Assembly: GCA_037042915.1 (NCBI GenBank)
Contig: CM073199.1
Location: forward strand, 186,001 to 250,000
Direction of reading: 5' to 3'
Length of the DNA: 64,000 nt
From: Auricularia sp. M13
Taxonomy: Eukaryota; Basidiomycota; Agaricomycetes; Auriculariales; Auriculariaceae
Part shown: positions 11,991 through 23,582 of the stretch, in pieces
Position numbering within the stretch: the stretch's first letter is position 1
How the letters are laid out: each line of letters starts with the position of its first letter
The notes under the pieces: model-generated
Seen by the model: the letters and a program-made list of their open reading frames with translations, nothing else
What the model was told of the DNA's origin: nothing
Databases searched by the model: none
Made by a program: the position numbers and the translations under genes

Positions 11991-13480
11991 TTGAACGCTG
12001 ATAGCCGCTGTCATCAAGCGTCCAATTCGGATTCATGCCACCAGACCGACGCTGCTAAGCTTTTTGAAGCACTTGGCGCGTGCCAGGGCCATGCAAAGGC
12101 AATCTCATAGCTGGAAACGCGGTGACACGGCGCGTCTGAGTCCCTTGTGCGATCAATTCGCGCACCTGTCCGCGCTATGCCGCACCTGCCGCACTTTCTG
12201 CACGTGTATCAACCTGACATTCACATCGGCAACTGCTGTTGATTACTGTAGTGTATGCCTTTCTGTGAGCCACAAGGTCTGCACTAAATGGCAGCATTGT
12301 TTTGACGCTGTGACCTCACGTGCGAAGTCCTTCTGACGACACATTCTTAGAGTCGGTTCCATCTTCAGCTACATCAGTTGGCTGCCTTCAAATCAAAGGC
12401 AGAAGTAAAGAGCTCCGAGACGACGTGGGGAAAAGGTTAGAGGGCAGGTACTAGGCAATCCTCAAAGTCAAGCACCGAAAGACTACCGAAAGTGGCAACG
12501 GCCGACTGTCGAAGTTAGTCTCAGCTCCGTGTTGAGTCGGAGTTCAATCGTCTCTTGCCCTTCAACCCCCACCATCGCTTTGCGGTGCGGAGTCGCATCG
12601 GCGGCTCACGACGGCTCGTCACCCCGACAGCGGCAGGCATCATTTCGATGGCTGGATGTGACGCGGCTAAGTAAGCCTTGAAGTCTTCCTGTCCCCACAG
12701 TTCCCTACCTGAGTATATTGCAGGCGATGCGACTTTGCGGCGACTCCGAGATCTCAACCATTCCCCTCTGTACTGCTGTGGATGCTACTATTCCCGGTGG
12801 TGTCGGTCTGTTGGCAATAGGTACGCCGTGATGTCACTGCGCCCAACGCTGCTGTGCCTGACGTGCACATTTTCGCAGAGATGACCTCGCAATGTAGCAC
12901 ACAAGGTGCGCATATCTGTCGTATATATGAATGTGCACGAACTGACGTTGTTATACGTGTGTTGTAGGTGTCGCTTCGACGCGCTCTTTCGTTTCGGTAT
13001 GTCACTTGTCTTGCAGTCCAACGCAATGTAACGTTTCTTTTCAGACTGCCCAACATGCTCGTGAATTCGCGTACATATCATTTGACACCGTGAGCATAGC
13101 TATTCCCGCGCCACTCCCATCGTCGCACCCGAGCCCCGGCGTCTCGTCCACGCGCATTTATATGTATCTACGCTATTCCTTGAATACAGTTAAATTTCAC
13201 CGATATCATTTTCGCCGCGGGATCGGCAAGAAATTTCAGAACCTGAGCAGGAAAAGCACCAAAAGAACAGCCAACAGCTAACGCGGTAGGACCTAGGACA
13301 CTGGATTCAGAGCCCCGAAGAGCATACACTGGTCGTTCTATTGCGTACGAGCTCGCTCTGGAGCGATGGTATAGCGCAATAAATCGGGGGCATGGGTCCT
13401 GGGGCGCGGACCGCTATGGAGGCTCCAGTCCGCCCCAGGGAGAAGACACGGTTTCCTGATGGACGCATGACGCCGTGCTG
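11991..13480. other. Intergenic, no gene recognised
   Basis: I find no frame with recognisable motifs and no well-formed repeat. Short open frames on both strands look random. Confidence 0.35.
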
Positions 13481-13489
13481 GGTCAACGC

Positions 13490-13605
13490 GAGATGAAACT
13501 GGTTGATCGGACTGTTGAGTCGTGTCGCATTTCCCTCTACTCTCGTCTTGTGCGTTTGTGGCACAATACTCCCCTGGTTTAAATTTTCCGCATCACGCGT
13601 AGTGC
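13490..13605 (+). repeat. Diverged copy of the BAP31 3' flank
   Basis: GAGATGAAACTGG, GGACTGTTGAGTCGTGTCGC and TCTTGTGCGTTTGTGG follow the order of the sequence just after the BAP31 stop (11545-11630). The copy is more diverged than the one at 26390-26545. Confidence 0.5.
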
Positions 13606-14421
13606 CACGTCGAAGACTTTCCGCTGGGCTGCGCACGAGGAACGAGCTCACACCGTCGTACGGAATAACGTTGCACGCGGGCGTAGTTGAGAGCGGCATG
13701 GCTGCTCCGGTACTACTGTATACGCTTCTCTCTACCGTGCAGGGCTGTCTCAGTGTGGATGCGATCCAGTGACTCTGCGTGAAGTCGGGCCAGCTAGGCC
13801 ATCGAATCGGTCAGAACTGGGTCTCGCACAGTGTGTGGACTCGGCCAGGCTGTCCTGGTGTGAAATTGGTCCGGCTATTAGTACTAGGAATCCGTTACAC
13901 ATCGTCTGCAGGACTGAGATGAGGCAACGGCAAGCGGACGGCGGGCTGGGGTATAACAGGAGCGGGGACAGCAGATAATGAGAGCGACTGCGTGACCGGT
14001 GGATTTTGTATTCTGGACGCGTCGGGAGGAGGGATGGGGGACAGGGCGGGCATGGGGATGGGGAGTGTACTTAGACTCGGACTCGGGCCGTTGTGATTAT
14101 CCCCTTTCCCGTTGCATAGTTCGCATGCATTCTCATTCCACTAAGCAGGGACCACTGACGTAGTCTCCCCGCTGTTTGATCTCACTTCCCTTTGGCCGTG
14201 CATCACTCTCTGTACATAAGCGGGGTCTCCAATCAGATCGTTTGAAGGATTATACATTCGACCGTACAGTATTCAACACAACGTCAGGATACAGTTTCCA
14301 GGGAACATTCTCACTCGCGCACGAAACAGCCCCTGACCCTACACGGTAAACACCAACTGCCGCTCTGGGGAAGAGTGCCTGCGAAACGTTAACGGGCTGC
14401 GCGGTCTGTCTGGCTGGCGAC
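13606..14421. other. Intergenic and kinase copy 2 3' flank
   Basis: There is no gene. The stretch near 14345-14390 (CGCTCTGGGGAAGAGT) also occurs downstream of kinase copy 3 near 26817-26832, so the kinase duplication included 3' flanking DNA. Confidence 0.5.
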
Positions 14422-15394
14422 TCACAAATCGCGCAGCTCATTGAGGACGGTTCCTATTGGTGGCCTGTCTGTCGGAACGAACACCCAGCAGCGCCTGCAG
14501 ATTGACCAAAGATCGTCGCAGAATATTGGCAGACGATGTGCACCTGAAGGGCAGGGTGGAAGCTTGCCTTGATACATGTCGCCCATCAACTTATATCTGT
14601 CGCCTCGACTTCCGCCCAGCCCGCCTGCGTAGGTCTGGAACAGGTCAGCCCAGCGTGGCACCCGAACTCGATCTCATACCTGAAAGAGTAAGACTCCGTA
14701 TGCATACATATCGGACATCTTTGTCTTTGAGCGTTTCACACCAGGTGAAGAGGGATCTTCAGCTACGTCGTCCACAATCTCTGGAGCGCAGTACGCCAAT
14801 GTATATCGTTGTCTAATCTGGTATGCGGTCGCCTGCGGTTGAGCAGCGACAGTGGTACTCAATCCGAAGTCGGCCAGCAAAGCACGCCCATCGTCCGTGA
14901 TCAGAATATTCTCCTGGGAGTAATTTATGGAATAAGTTTAAATACTGCGCATGATTGAATGGACCGAGAGGCTTACCGCTTTTATATCGCCATGGACAAG
15001 TGACTTCTCATTATGAAGGTACGATAGGCCATTTGCAACGTCCATCATCTGCAGCATAGTTCAGTTAGGGTTTCAGCTCGCTTACATTACCCACCAAGTG
15101 CAATCTATCTTCCAGTGGATTCCTTTTGAGATACCCGAGTAGATTTCCCTGTCGCATGAATGGCGAGACGAAGGCGCATGATTGCATGCTGGACAAATAC
15201 GACGGAATCTCGCACACGCCCCAGAGCGGAAGCACATTCTCGTGTTCTAGGGTCCGCCAAATTTCGCGCTCCCGTTTCATAACCTATTTCAGAATTTCTC
15301 ATTCAGTTAGAGTCATTCTTGTGTGCAAGATAACAAAGCCCACCTCTGTGACCTGACAGACTTTAGAGTGCGTTCGGTAACGGGTCATGAGAAA

Positions 15395-15805
15395 AACGTG
15401 CGCACGTGCGCAAGGTGCGTGCGCAACATTAATTCAACCATAGAAGCCCATTTAGATAAGATATTGTCATTGTTGAAGGTGATGGTGGTAGCTATGATAC
15501 CATTGCATGTGATTATCCAACAACGGTCATCAAACCTTAAATATACACAGAGATATTGTTGATATACACATTTCAACTTGCGTGCGCACGTGCGCACGTG
15601 CGCAAAACTAACGTGCGCCTGCGCACGCACTGCGCACGCATGTTGCAAGTATGCGCACGCAAGTTTGCAAGATGCGCACGCTATTGAAATGTGTGCGCAA
15701 AGATGCTCACGCTCTGCGCACGCAAGTTGGAACCTTGCGCACGCACTGTTGGAACATGTGCACGCAGTCGTAATTGTTGTGCACGCTCACTTGGACTTTG
15801 CGCAC
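15395..15805. repeat. Subterminal TGCGCACG repeat cluster, left
   Basis: Dozens of TGCGCACG/CGTGCGCA words occur here, densest at 15577-15800 and often followed by CAAGTT. Together with the matching cluster at 17005-17230 they flank the 15.4-17.3 kb segment symmetrically. Such arrays are commonly transposase-binding sites. Confidence 0.7.
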
Positions 15806-16119
15806 GCTGTTGAAGAAATGTACACAAGCTCTTCTTATGCCTACATGCACCGCTCATAAATGAGTCTGCAATTACTGGACAAGGATCACATGTTCTGAGT
15901 TCACGTCTTGTTCGTTATCAAGAACATTACATTCTGACAGACAGGTTTGGTTTACCAAAGTTATAGTTGGTTGACCAGCCCTTAAGTACTAATCTCCAAT
16001 GAAGCAAAGCCCATGTGGTTCTTACATTAGTGCATCTCAACATGAATATACATCAGACCTAGTGCTACTTTCTTTTACGTGTCTTTGGTTTTTTGACAGG
16101 CTTTGTTGCAACTGCCACT

Positions 16120-16560
16120 GTTTTGCTTTTCTGGCGCTTTGCTGCAGCCCGTTCCTGTTCCTCCTCCTCCATTTCCATTTCTGCGAAGAATTGTCTGTAA
16201 AAGCAGGTCAGTAAGTTTGCTAAATTTGATGACACCAAAAACTTAACCTTTTTTGACTTGGTGTTTCTCGCATTTCTGCATTTGACATTTCGGGGGTGGG
16301 TGGCCTTTTGGGTGAATTTTCCCTATAGTCTGGTCCACGCTGTGCATTGTTGTGTTTGAATCAACTTCTGCAAAGCAAAAAATGAGTGACTTACTGTGAT
16401 AGCCAAATCATATTCATCAGACTCTATGTTCCATCCTGCTTCATCATGTCTATCCTCCGTTGGACCATGCACATAGGGATTCCAGTGATGCTGGTGGTGA
16501 CCAGCATCAAGGCCTCATTGTGACAAAGCAGATAAGCCTAGGTCACAGGACTGATCAAGC
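16120..16560 (-). other. Possible coding remnant in the left Harbinger segment
   Basis: The minus strand reads FFAEMEMEEEEQERAAAKRQ, then a Lys-rich tail ending KPKTRKRK and a stop near 16066. Upstream, DEAGWNIESDEYDLAIT precedes a plausible short intron (GTAAGTCACTC, ending TTTGCAG). An in-frame stop lies further upstream. It may be an element-encoded accessory protein, but I do not recognise a family. Confidence 0.35.
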
Positions 16561-17004
16561 ATCAAGTCCTCTAGGATGGACAACACAAACACGTCCAGGT
16601 CAACCTGCTGCTTGGGACCTTTATACTAAACTTGGTACTGATCCCAAGCTTCAGCTACTGTCATCTTGTTGTGGGATGCAAGAATGGATGTAATTGGCAA
16701 TCGAATACATTTGCAACTTCAAGTGTGCATTAACGTTCGAGTGTAACACAACTTCTGATTCATTACACTTGTGATATATAGTGTGCATTAATCTTTGGGC
16801 CTAATGTAATCTCCAACTGATCACTTTGACATGCATTGCAAGCTCTGTAATCCACACTGCTGATGACTTCCTCGGCAGTAACGTGGTTTCTAGTTCATTA
16901 CACTTGCGGCTTCTAATGTGTATGCTGAATATAAGATAAGCTTTAGTATACCGCTGACTTTGCATGTGTGTTATCCATCGAATATAATACAATACACTAG
17001 CAAC

Positions 17005-17230
17005 CTCAGACTTGCGCACACATACTTGTTTGTGACTTGCGCACACATACTTCTGACCTGCGCACGCACACCCATGACCTGCGCACGCATGAGGAAAAGC
17101 GTGCGTTCAGAGTTTTGGACCCTGCGCACGCAAGTGAAAACCATGCGCACGCATTTTGAAAACTGCGCACGCAAGTTGTACGCACGCAAAATTCTGCGCA
17201 CGTGTGCACACGCACCCTGCGCACGTTTTT
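17005..17230. repeat. Subterminal TGCGCACG repeat cluster, right
   Basis: TGCGCACGC words alternate with spacers of 8-20 bp. The end TGCGCACGTTTTTCTA mirrors TGAGAAAAACGTGCGCA next to the left terminus at 15366. This supports 15366 to about 17264 being a separate element with its own two ends. Confidence 0.65.
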
Positions 17231-17461
17231 CTAGGGGTCCTTCGGTAACCGAAGCGCAGCTCCGGAAATGATGCGGACGCCCAGATTTTCGGGCGGAGCA
17301 TCATCCCGGGCCGAAGTGCGTTCGGTAACAAATCGCCGGCCTCAAACCTTGAAGCGCCGCTTCGTCCGGCTTCGCTTTCTGGGGCTCGGCTCTAGAGGTC
17401 CGCTGCAAAACACCGACGCTTCGCCGCTCCGCCACCGCTACTGCCGCTGCCAATCACAGCC

Positions 17462-18673
17462 ATGGCCGACTCTGATTCTAACACCAGCAGCAGTGACTCG
17501 GAGCAAGACAAAAAGAAGAAAAAGAAGAAGAAGAGCACCGCCGAAAAATGCAAATGGCTGTCTGCTCAATCGGCGGCCATGCTCGACGTACTCAAGGAGC
17601 AGAAGGCACAAGGCCAGCAGTCCGAGAGCGGCTGGAAGGAGACCGTGTGGACAGCCTGTGCCGAGGCCCTCCAGGAGGAGTTCCCGGATGCTCTGGGTGC
17701 CGTCAAGACCGCGGCAAAGTGCCAGGACCATTTCACCAATGTACGTACCATGTGCATGGTCTCTTCTGCTATTATATGGTGACTGCCTCTGTATCAGCTC
17801 AAGGGGGACTAAAAGGTTGTCAAGGAGCTTCGAGCACGCTTTGGGCTGGGCTGGGATGAGGCGGGGTGCATGGTAACCGCCTCGCCCGACGTTTGGGACA
17901 AAACTTGCAAGGTGTGCGCTTTCTGCTCATTTGCATGTTGTGTAGTAATTGCTATAGGCCAACAAGAAGTTCAAGAAGTTCCGAAAGAAGGCCTTCCCAC
18001 TGTACGACGCGCTTGCAGACCTCATCGGCGACGTCGTTGCAACCGGGGAGGGTGCGCTTGTGCTCTCAACTCCTGCCGTCAAGAAACCCGACACAAAGCC
18101 GCCCAAGAGCAAGGCCGAGAAGGAGGAGAACGATGTATGTGTTTTTTTATGTTGATTTCGCACTCCTGATCTCCTGGTCAGGAGCTCAAGAAGCGCCGTC
18201 GTAGCAGCACTGGATCTGAGCCCATTGAGATTGAGACCAGCGATGACAATGTGAGTGCCTAGCCCGATTTCAGCGCCGCTAATGCAAGGTTTTGTGTAAA
18301 TTACTCGCTCTACTGGTGCCTCCAAGCGGCAGAAGACTGCAACGGGCGGGCGCAAGCCTTCGGGTGCGTCGGCAGTTCATGGTGTTGCTGGCAGCCTCGA
18401 CAACCTGAGCAACACCCTTGCCGATGTCCTGGGCAACAAATCGGCTGAAGCAGCGGAGTCAAGGGTCGCCAAACGGCGCTCCGAGGCGGTTATTCTTGTC
18501 TCCAACATGACGGACCTTCCTATTGCCCAGCGCGCTGCGCGAGTCGCCTATTTGCGGACCAGCTCAACGTTGACCTTCTCCTGGAGATACCGGTGGACGA
18601 GCTCAGGGTTGCATTTGTGCAGGAGCTACTTTCGGCGGAGGATCGGAGGCTAGGTACATCTCGCACGTCTTGA
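17462..18673 (+). pseudogene. Harbinger Myb/SANT-like DNA-binding protein, disrupted
   Basis: The start MADSDSNTSSSDSEQDKK is followed by poly-Lys, then a Myb/SANT-like domain (KCKWLSAQSAAMLDVL, GWKETVWTACAEAL, AAKCQDHFTN) ending at a donor at 17741. The next exon opens LKGD and then a TAA where a tyrosine codon is expected (DYKVVKEL in relatives). It continues KVVKELRARFGLGWDE, then Lys-rich segments. Near 18540 the likely frame shifts to FADQLNVDLLLEIPVDEL and a stop at 18673. This protein normally helps the transposase bind the ends. The stop and shift suggest it is no longer functional, unless a different acceptor skips the TAA. Confidence 0.7.
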
Positions 18674-18682
18674 GTATCTACA

Positions 18683-20031
18683 CTAGCGGCGACGGCCGCG
18701 TCGTCGGCGTTCACAATAGTCAGCCCACATTTCCTCTGCAATGCGATCACGGCGCGCATCTGCTCTCCTTGTCTCGGCACGGGATACATTGCCACCGAGT
18801 TCATCTTCATTGATCTGGTTCGATTCGGTGTCGTTTCCCAGGTCTGGGTCGTTGAAGAGCTCGTCATCGGGGTCGTGGATGCGGATGAAGTTGTGAATAA
18901 CAAGACACGCAGGGATGATACGAGCCTGGCCCTCGATGGGCAGGTTGCACGGTTCACGTAGAACGGCAAAACGCTTCTTGGCAACACCGAAGCAACGCTC
19001 GATGACATTGCGCGCACTGGCATGGCGTTTATTGAACAGTTCCTTGGCATTCTGTGGTCTGAAAGCAAGTCAGAGGACAACTACAAGTTGAAAGAATGCG
19101 CACTCCTTGCCACAAGTTGCCCATTCCTTCAGATGGTAGCGCACACTACGGTACGGTACGAGCAGAGCATCACAGTGTCCATAACCAGCGTCAGCAAGGT
19201 AGTAGGCGCCAGGCGGGACTGCAAGGTCGGCTCCACGAGCATAGGTGAAGACAGTTGTGTCGCAAGCGCTGCCCTCCCAGCCAGTCAGAACATATGAGAA
19301 CCGCATGTCAAAGCGGCAAGCAGCAAGGACATTGTGGGTGAGGTCGCCCTTCCTGTTGCGGTAGCGGCCGCGGATATCGCAAGGAGGGATAGCATCAAAG
19401 AAAGAGCCGTCGAGAGCACCACGTGCATCCTTGAAGAACGGATAGAAGCGGTTGTCCTCCTCGATCTCCTCCGGCGTCTCGTCCTCAGGAAGAACCATGT
19501 ACATGGTGTAGAACTTGCTGCCAGTGAGCGCATGCAGCATCTTGTTGTAGAAACTATTCGCGCAGTGAGAACTTGAATACGAAAGGACAGTGCCACGAAC
19601 TATGAGACAGTGGATCCGCTGCGTTGAAAGCGTTCCTGGAGGCTTCGATTGGAGCGGTTCTCCCGGACACCAAGCAGGAACATTGCCACCTGCTCCTGTG
19701 CTGTCACATATCTGGTGTCCAGGATGTCGCCGTACTTGCCCAGGGCAGCAACAAGGCGTCTAAAAACATGCTTGTGCATACCCAGGGATTCATGGACACG
19801 CCTCGGGCTTTCGGCATCAAGGAGCTCTTGAACCCACATATTGCCGGTCATCATGCTGTTGTGGACCCGGATCTTTGTGAGGAAAGCATCGTGGTAATAG
19901 GCAGAAGTGACGGCGGCGGCAGCGGCAGCGGCAGCGGCAGCGACGACAAGCACAGCAATACGGCGGCGCTTTTCAGGGTCCTGGGAGCGTGTATCTGCCG
20001 TCCGACGTGCGACAACTGACTGCACGGCCAT
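18683..20031 (-). CDS. PIF/Harbinger (HARBI1-like) DDE transposase
   Basis: The exons 20031..19601, 19553..19104 and 19058..18683 give 1257 nt and 418 residues without a break. Both introns (47 and 45 nt) have GT/AG ends. The N-terminal helix-turn-helix part includes QEQVAMFLLGV and SNRSLQERFQRSG. The catalytic triad is visible: ALDGSFF (Asp near 192), LADAGYG (Asp near 265) and RNVIERCFG (Glu near 314). PQNAKELFNKRHASARN is the family block before the Glu. An alanine run near residue 30 comes from a GCN repeat. The stop is 10 bp from the converging Myb gene. The enzyme appears whole and could still act. Confidence 0.88.
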
Positions 20032-22139
20032 AGGGCCGTTATGCGCGTGTGTAGCAGAAGCAGAGATTATTTTATTTGACTTTGTGTACAGCGCGGCCTG
20101 GAACTGTTCGGTAACGCCGAGCGATGCCGACGCATCAGATTGCGCAGCGCCGCCAGCAGGTTGGTCACCGGGCGTAGCCTGAAGCCGAGGCGCAGGCCGG
20201 CCCGTTACCGAACGCACTCTTAACAGCCAAAACTCTGATCGTGCCAGCGATATTTGCATATCCCTTCAGCACCTGGGCCATCCCTCCACGAAAGGGTTTC
20301 TGTTTGGGAATCGCGATGTCTACCTTCGTTTCGTACAGCGTGCAGGGTATTGTTTGCTCAAGCAGCTCAGTGGCTTCTTCCATCAGAGCAGCCGCGCGAC
20401 GCGGCGAGGCTGCCCATGAGGGACATGTCATGAAGCCGTCTTCTGGGCTCCTAATACGTGGTTAAAAGGCCAACAACATGAGACATTTGATGCTTACCTA
20501 GGACTTTCCGCGGGAGTCAGGTAGTCAGACGCACTCGAAGGTGGACTGCTAGCGTCGGTTGGATTCAAATCAATCTGATTCACGCTGTCAGAGCTCTCGC
20601 TGCCCGGGGAGTTTGCGCCTCTAGTTCGTACGCACAGATAATTGCTCAAGTGATCGACAAATCCACCGTTCGGATTTCTCCTAGTGATGAGTATGACTAG
20701 CAACTGAGAGCACAACAGCAAATGAACTCACATTTAGGGCGGATAATTCTTCGCTCACGCGACCCACGCCATCGGGAGCTCTGCTCGAGCTGACACTTTG
20801 TAAGCGTTCCGAGTCGAATACAGGGCGCGCGGATACGCACATGCGATACATTTCTGAGTGAACATGACTGATACTCGGGCGCAGCAGTGGGTCCCCACAC
20901 CAGCAGGACCTGCACAGCGACCAGAGCGCATCGCTCATATCTGGATGTTCTGGGCGAGGGGGAAGTTTGCCCCTCACGGTCTCCAACAGAACCTGCATTT
21001 GAGTTCTCCCTGCCCAGGGTTCTTTTCCTGTAACAACCTGGATATTGCATTCAATGGTTCGCGTCTAAATGATGCAAAGCATATGCACCTCCAGGACGAG
21101 CATTCCGAAGGCATATACGTCACTCGCCGTAGTCTTGGATCGTTTCCACCCGGTTGAGAAATCGGAAGCGTCGTCGGTGAGCAGCTCGGGGGCTGCGAAT
21201 CGCAGCGTATACGTTTCCCGGGGCCGAGTCACTATCAATTTGGGCTGATTCGGTCAACGTGCTCAGTCCAAATCCGCCGAGCAAGACACCCCCGGTATCC
21301 GATACGAAAACATTGCGCTATGAAATGTTCAATGAAGAATGTGCACAGTGTATGAAGCGCTCACTTGGCAGATATCACCATGGACTACGCCCGCCACATC
21401 ATGGAGATATTGTAACGCCTCGGCCACTTGAAGAAGCTGTAATGTCCGCGTTAGTCCTTCTCGAGTAGACGGGAATAACAGCACGCACAAGTATCATTTT
21501 ATCTTCTTGGGGATTGTTTTTAAGATACTGCTCGAGGGTGCCGTTGCGCATGTAGGGCATCACGAGGGCAAACTGCTTGGAGACTGGCAGTGCGCAGGCG
21601 CCGTAGAGGGGTAGAATTCTCTCATGTTGCGCCCGTCGCAAGTGATTTATCTCACGTAGTATCAACTGCTATCAAAGTTAGCCGCGGCCGTTAAGCATTG
21701 TGAATGCAAGTTTGACGCACGTCTCGTGACTGGTCCGAAAACATCACTGGATAGACCTTGACGGCGACCTCAACGACAGTGTGATCCAGCAAGACGAGCC
21801 TTCCTCGATATATCGAAGCCTGCTCGCCGCGCGCCAGGAGTTGCTGATTAGAAATCCTGAGCGAGACCTGCCCTTCATAGTAATCGAGTGTTGTGATGAG
21901 TTCTGAGCTCTCGTCGTCGTCTTGGGTGGTAATTTCTGGCGATTGTTCGCCGGACGTATCGGTTGGAGGCTGCGGCAAATTGGACATCGAGTGGTGGGTT
22001 GACAGCGAGTCGAGGAAGAACGTTGACAGTAGCCCGGATCCGACCGTCACAGAGCGGCTGCCTCATGGCCACATAACACGAGGCAAGCGCCTCCCCCAAG
22101 GTAGACGGCAGGAGGCAGCGCAAAATAGCACCCACCAAT

Positions 22140-22880
22140 GAGAAAAAGATAGGTCGGTACAGCGATTGTGGGCCTAGTCATATATCCCAAATGAGCGGTG
22201 TTGGGAGTTTTCCCAGTACGAACTCCGGGGCAGGCGCTCGTCAGACACTCGGGAAATCAGCGGCAGCGGCAGCTGTGGGAGTCCTGTAAAGCCGCTGGCT
22301 TAGCAGAGCCTAGCTGTGTGCCGAAGAATTATGAAGCAAATGTCAAGTAGTGGGATGAGGAGACGCAGAGACGGGACAGTGCCCGTCTCATCGATCCAAG
22401 CGGACAAATTGACAGCAGGAGGCATTGCGTCGGGCGACTCGGATCGCATGGTTCAGGGTCGGTGGTGGGCCGTGCGCCAGGGTCGCAGGGGCTGCGCGTG
22501 GAAAGAGAGACAGCCCACCGCGCATCGCCACTCCGATGTCCCAAGCCCATCCGGATTAGTTCTCGAACAACGCGTGGTCCGTCGTGTTTGCGAGATGTGC
22601 GTCAGGAGCAGAAACTTGCGGAGGCTCTGATCCGGAGGAATCCTTTCGCAATGTTGTCAAATTAGTCCCTTAGGAGAACACGGTCTTCCTGGCTGCTTGC
22701 GCAGTCAGCGGTAGTTCGACAAGAGTACTAGAAGACATAAAATCGACACACGTACGCGGGTTGCTTTCACTTTGCATTATGAAATGCGGCCGCTGCGCGT
22801 TGTGCGCGCGGTTTCCTGTCTTCAACAAATCGGAGCTGGACATCGAGAAGAGAGCGGCAAAACCGGAGTTTAAAAGCCCC
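22140..22880. other. Upstream region of kinase copy 2
   Basis: This includes the likely promoter of the minus-strand kinase copy 2 (22050 and above). No further gene or repeat is recognised. Confidence 0.35.
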
Positions 22881-22884
22881 GCTC

Positions 22885-23290
22885 ATCCCTGTTGCTCGTC
22901 GTCCACGCCACGCCTGCCGTGACATTGCGCGCCCTTCCAGGACGTGTTTAGGATACCGACGTCATCGCGCGCGGTTTGACGCGGCGTCACTCACCGACCT
23001 GCTATTTACTCGTTGCCGTCGTCATCGACAACGCCGACACTAGCGCACGCGGTCCGGGCGCGCTCTGGTACCCGTGCTCGCCGTTGTGACATGTGCAGAC
23101 TTTATCGTGCGGATGATGTCCCCTGACACACGCTCCCGACGCCATTCCCCATGCGCGCATTCGCGCGTTGCCTGCTTTGCTTCATTTCCCTTCGCATTTT
23201 CTTCTCCAGCCGCACTACACTTGACGCGTTGCGGACGCCGTTATGACTGCCCAGTGCGCTGTTCTGTCCTTTACTCGACATGCGCCTGAG
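22885..23290. repeat. Dispersed copy of the BAP31-intron repeat
   Basis: CCACGCCACGCCTGCCGTGA, ACCGACGTCATCGCGCG and similar words follow the order of 9255-9350 and later parts of the BAP31 giant intron. It is not next to any BAP31 exon here, which shows the repeat is dispersed. Confidence 0.55.
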
Positions 23291-23582
23291 ATTCACACGA
23301 ATGTTTTCACCGCTCGTACACGGTCGCGGGTGTACTCCGAAGCCTCGGTCAACTAGTTCTGCCCCATGCTCTCGCCTACTCAGTATCAATACACTGGGAC
23401 ATGGCAGCTAATAAGCTATTGCAAGAGCTGTCTGCTCGAGCCACAAACGCGATCTAGAGACGCAATCGGGAACTGAACGAAGGACACGCGAATCCCATGC
23501 AACGACATGACATCTGTTTCATGACGCATCCAATTATCAGCTGCCCAACCTTGGTAGATATTCATGACACCAACAGTGACGA

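Larger units (their letters stand above)
15366..20219 (-). mobile_element. PIF/Harbinger transposon complex inserted in kinase copy 2
   Basis: GAGTGCGTTCGGTAACGGG (15366-15384) and its exact complement (20201-20219) form 19-bp perfect terminal inverted repeats. TTA (15363-15365 and 20220-20222) is the 3-bp target duplication, typical of PIF/Harbinger. Inside are the two expected genes, a DDE transposase and a Myb/SANT-like protein, converging at 18.68 kb. A near copy of the terminus (AGTGCGTTCGGTAAC at 17315-17329) lies inside. The complex may therefore be two related elements end to end: 15366 to about 17264, and 17315 to 20219. Confidence 0.9.
14422..22050 (-). pseudogene. Tandem pseudokinase-kinase gene, copy 2, split by a transposon
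   Basis: On the minus strand, domain 1 exons are 22050..21721, 21668..21489, 21436..21365, 21317..21089 and 21037..20841. Linker exons include 20789..20732. Domain 2 starts near 20431. Domain 1 has a degenerate Gly loop (ARGEQASIYRG), a VAVKV lysine, VVHGDIC, and GGFG where DFG is expected. It also has an apparent 1-nt frameshift near 21215. Domain 2 runs FRGGMAQVLKGY to LAVK, is interrupted by the Harbinger element at 20219-15366, and resumes KVCQVTE. It then has LVHGDIKA, ADFGLSTTVA, CAPEIV and a stop at 14422. Without the element, domain 2 is open throughout, so the insertion is probably young. Exon 21037..20841 is 197 nt, the same as its counterpart in copy 1. Confidence 0.8.

Noticed and set aside
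17438-17731. Minus-strand Leu-rich frame resembling a membrane protein
   Set aside because: It is the antisense shadow of the Lys-rich Myb-like exon; AAG codons read as CTT.
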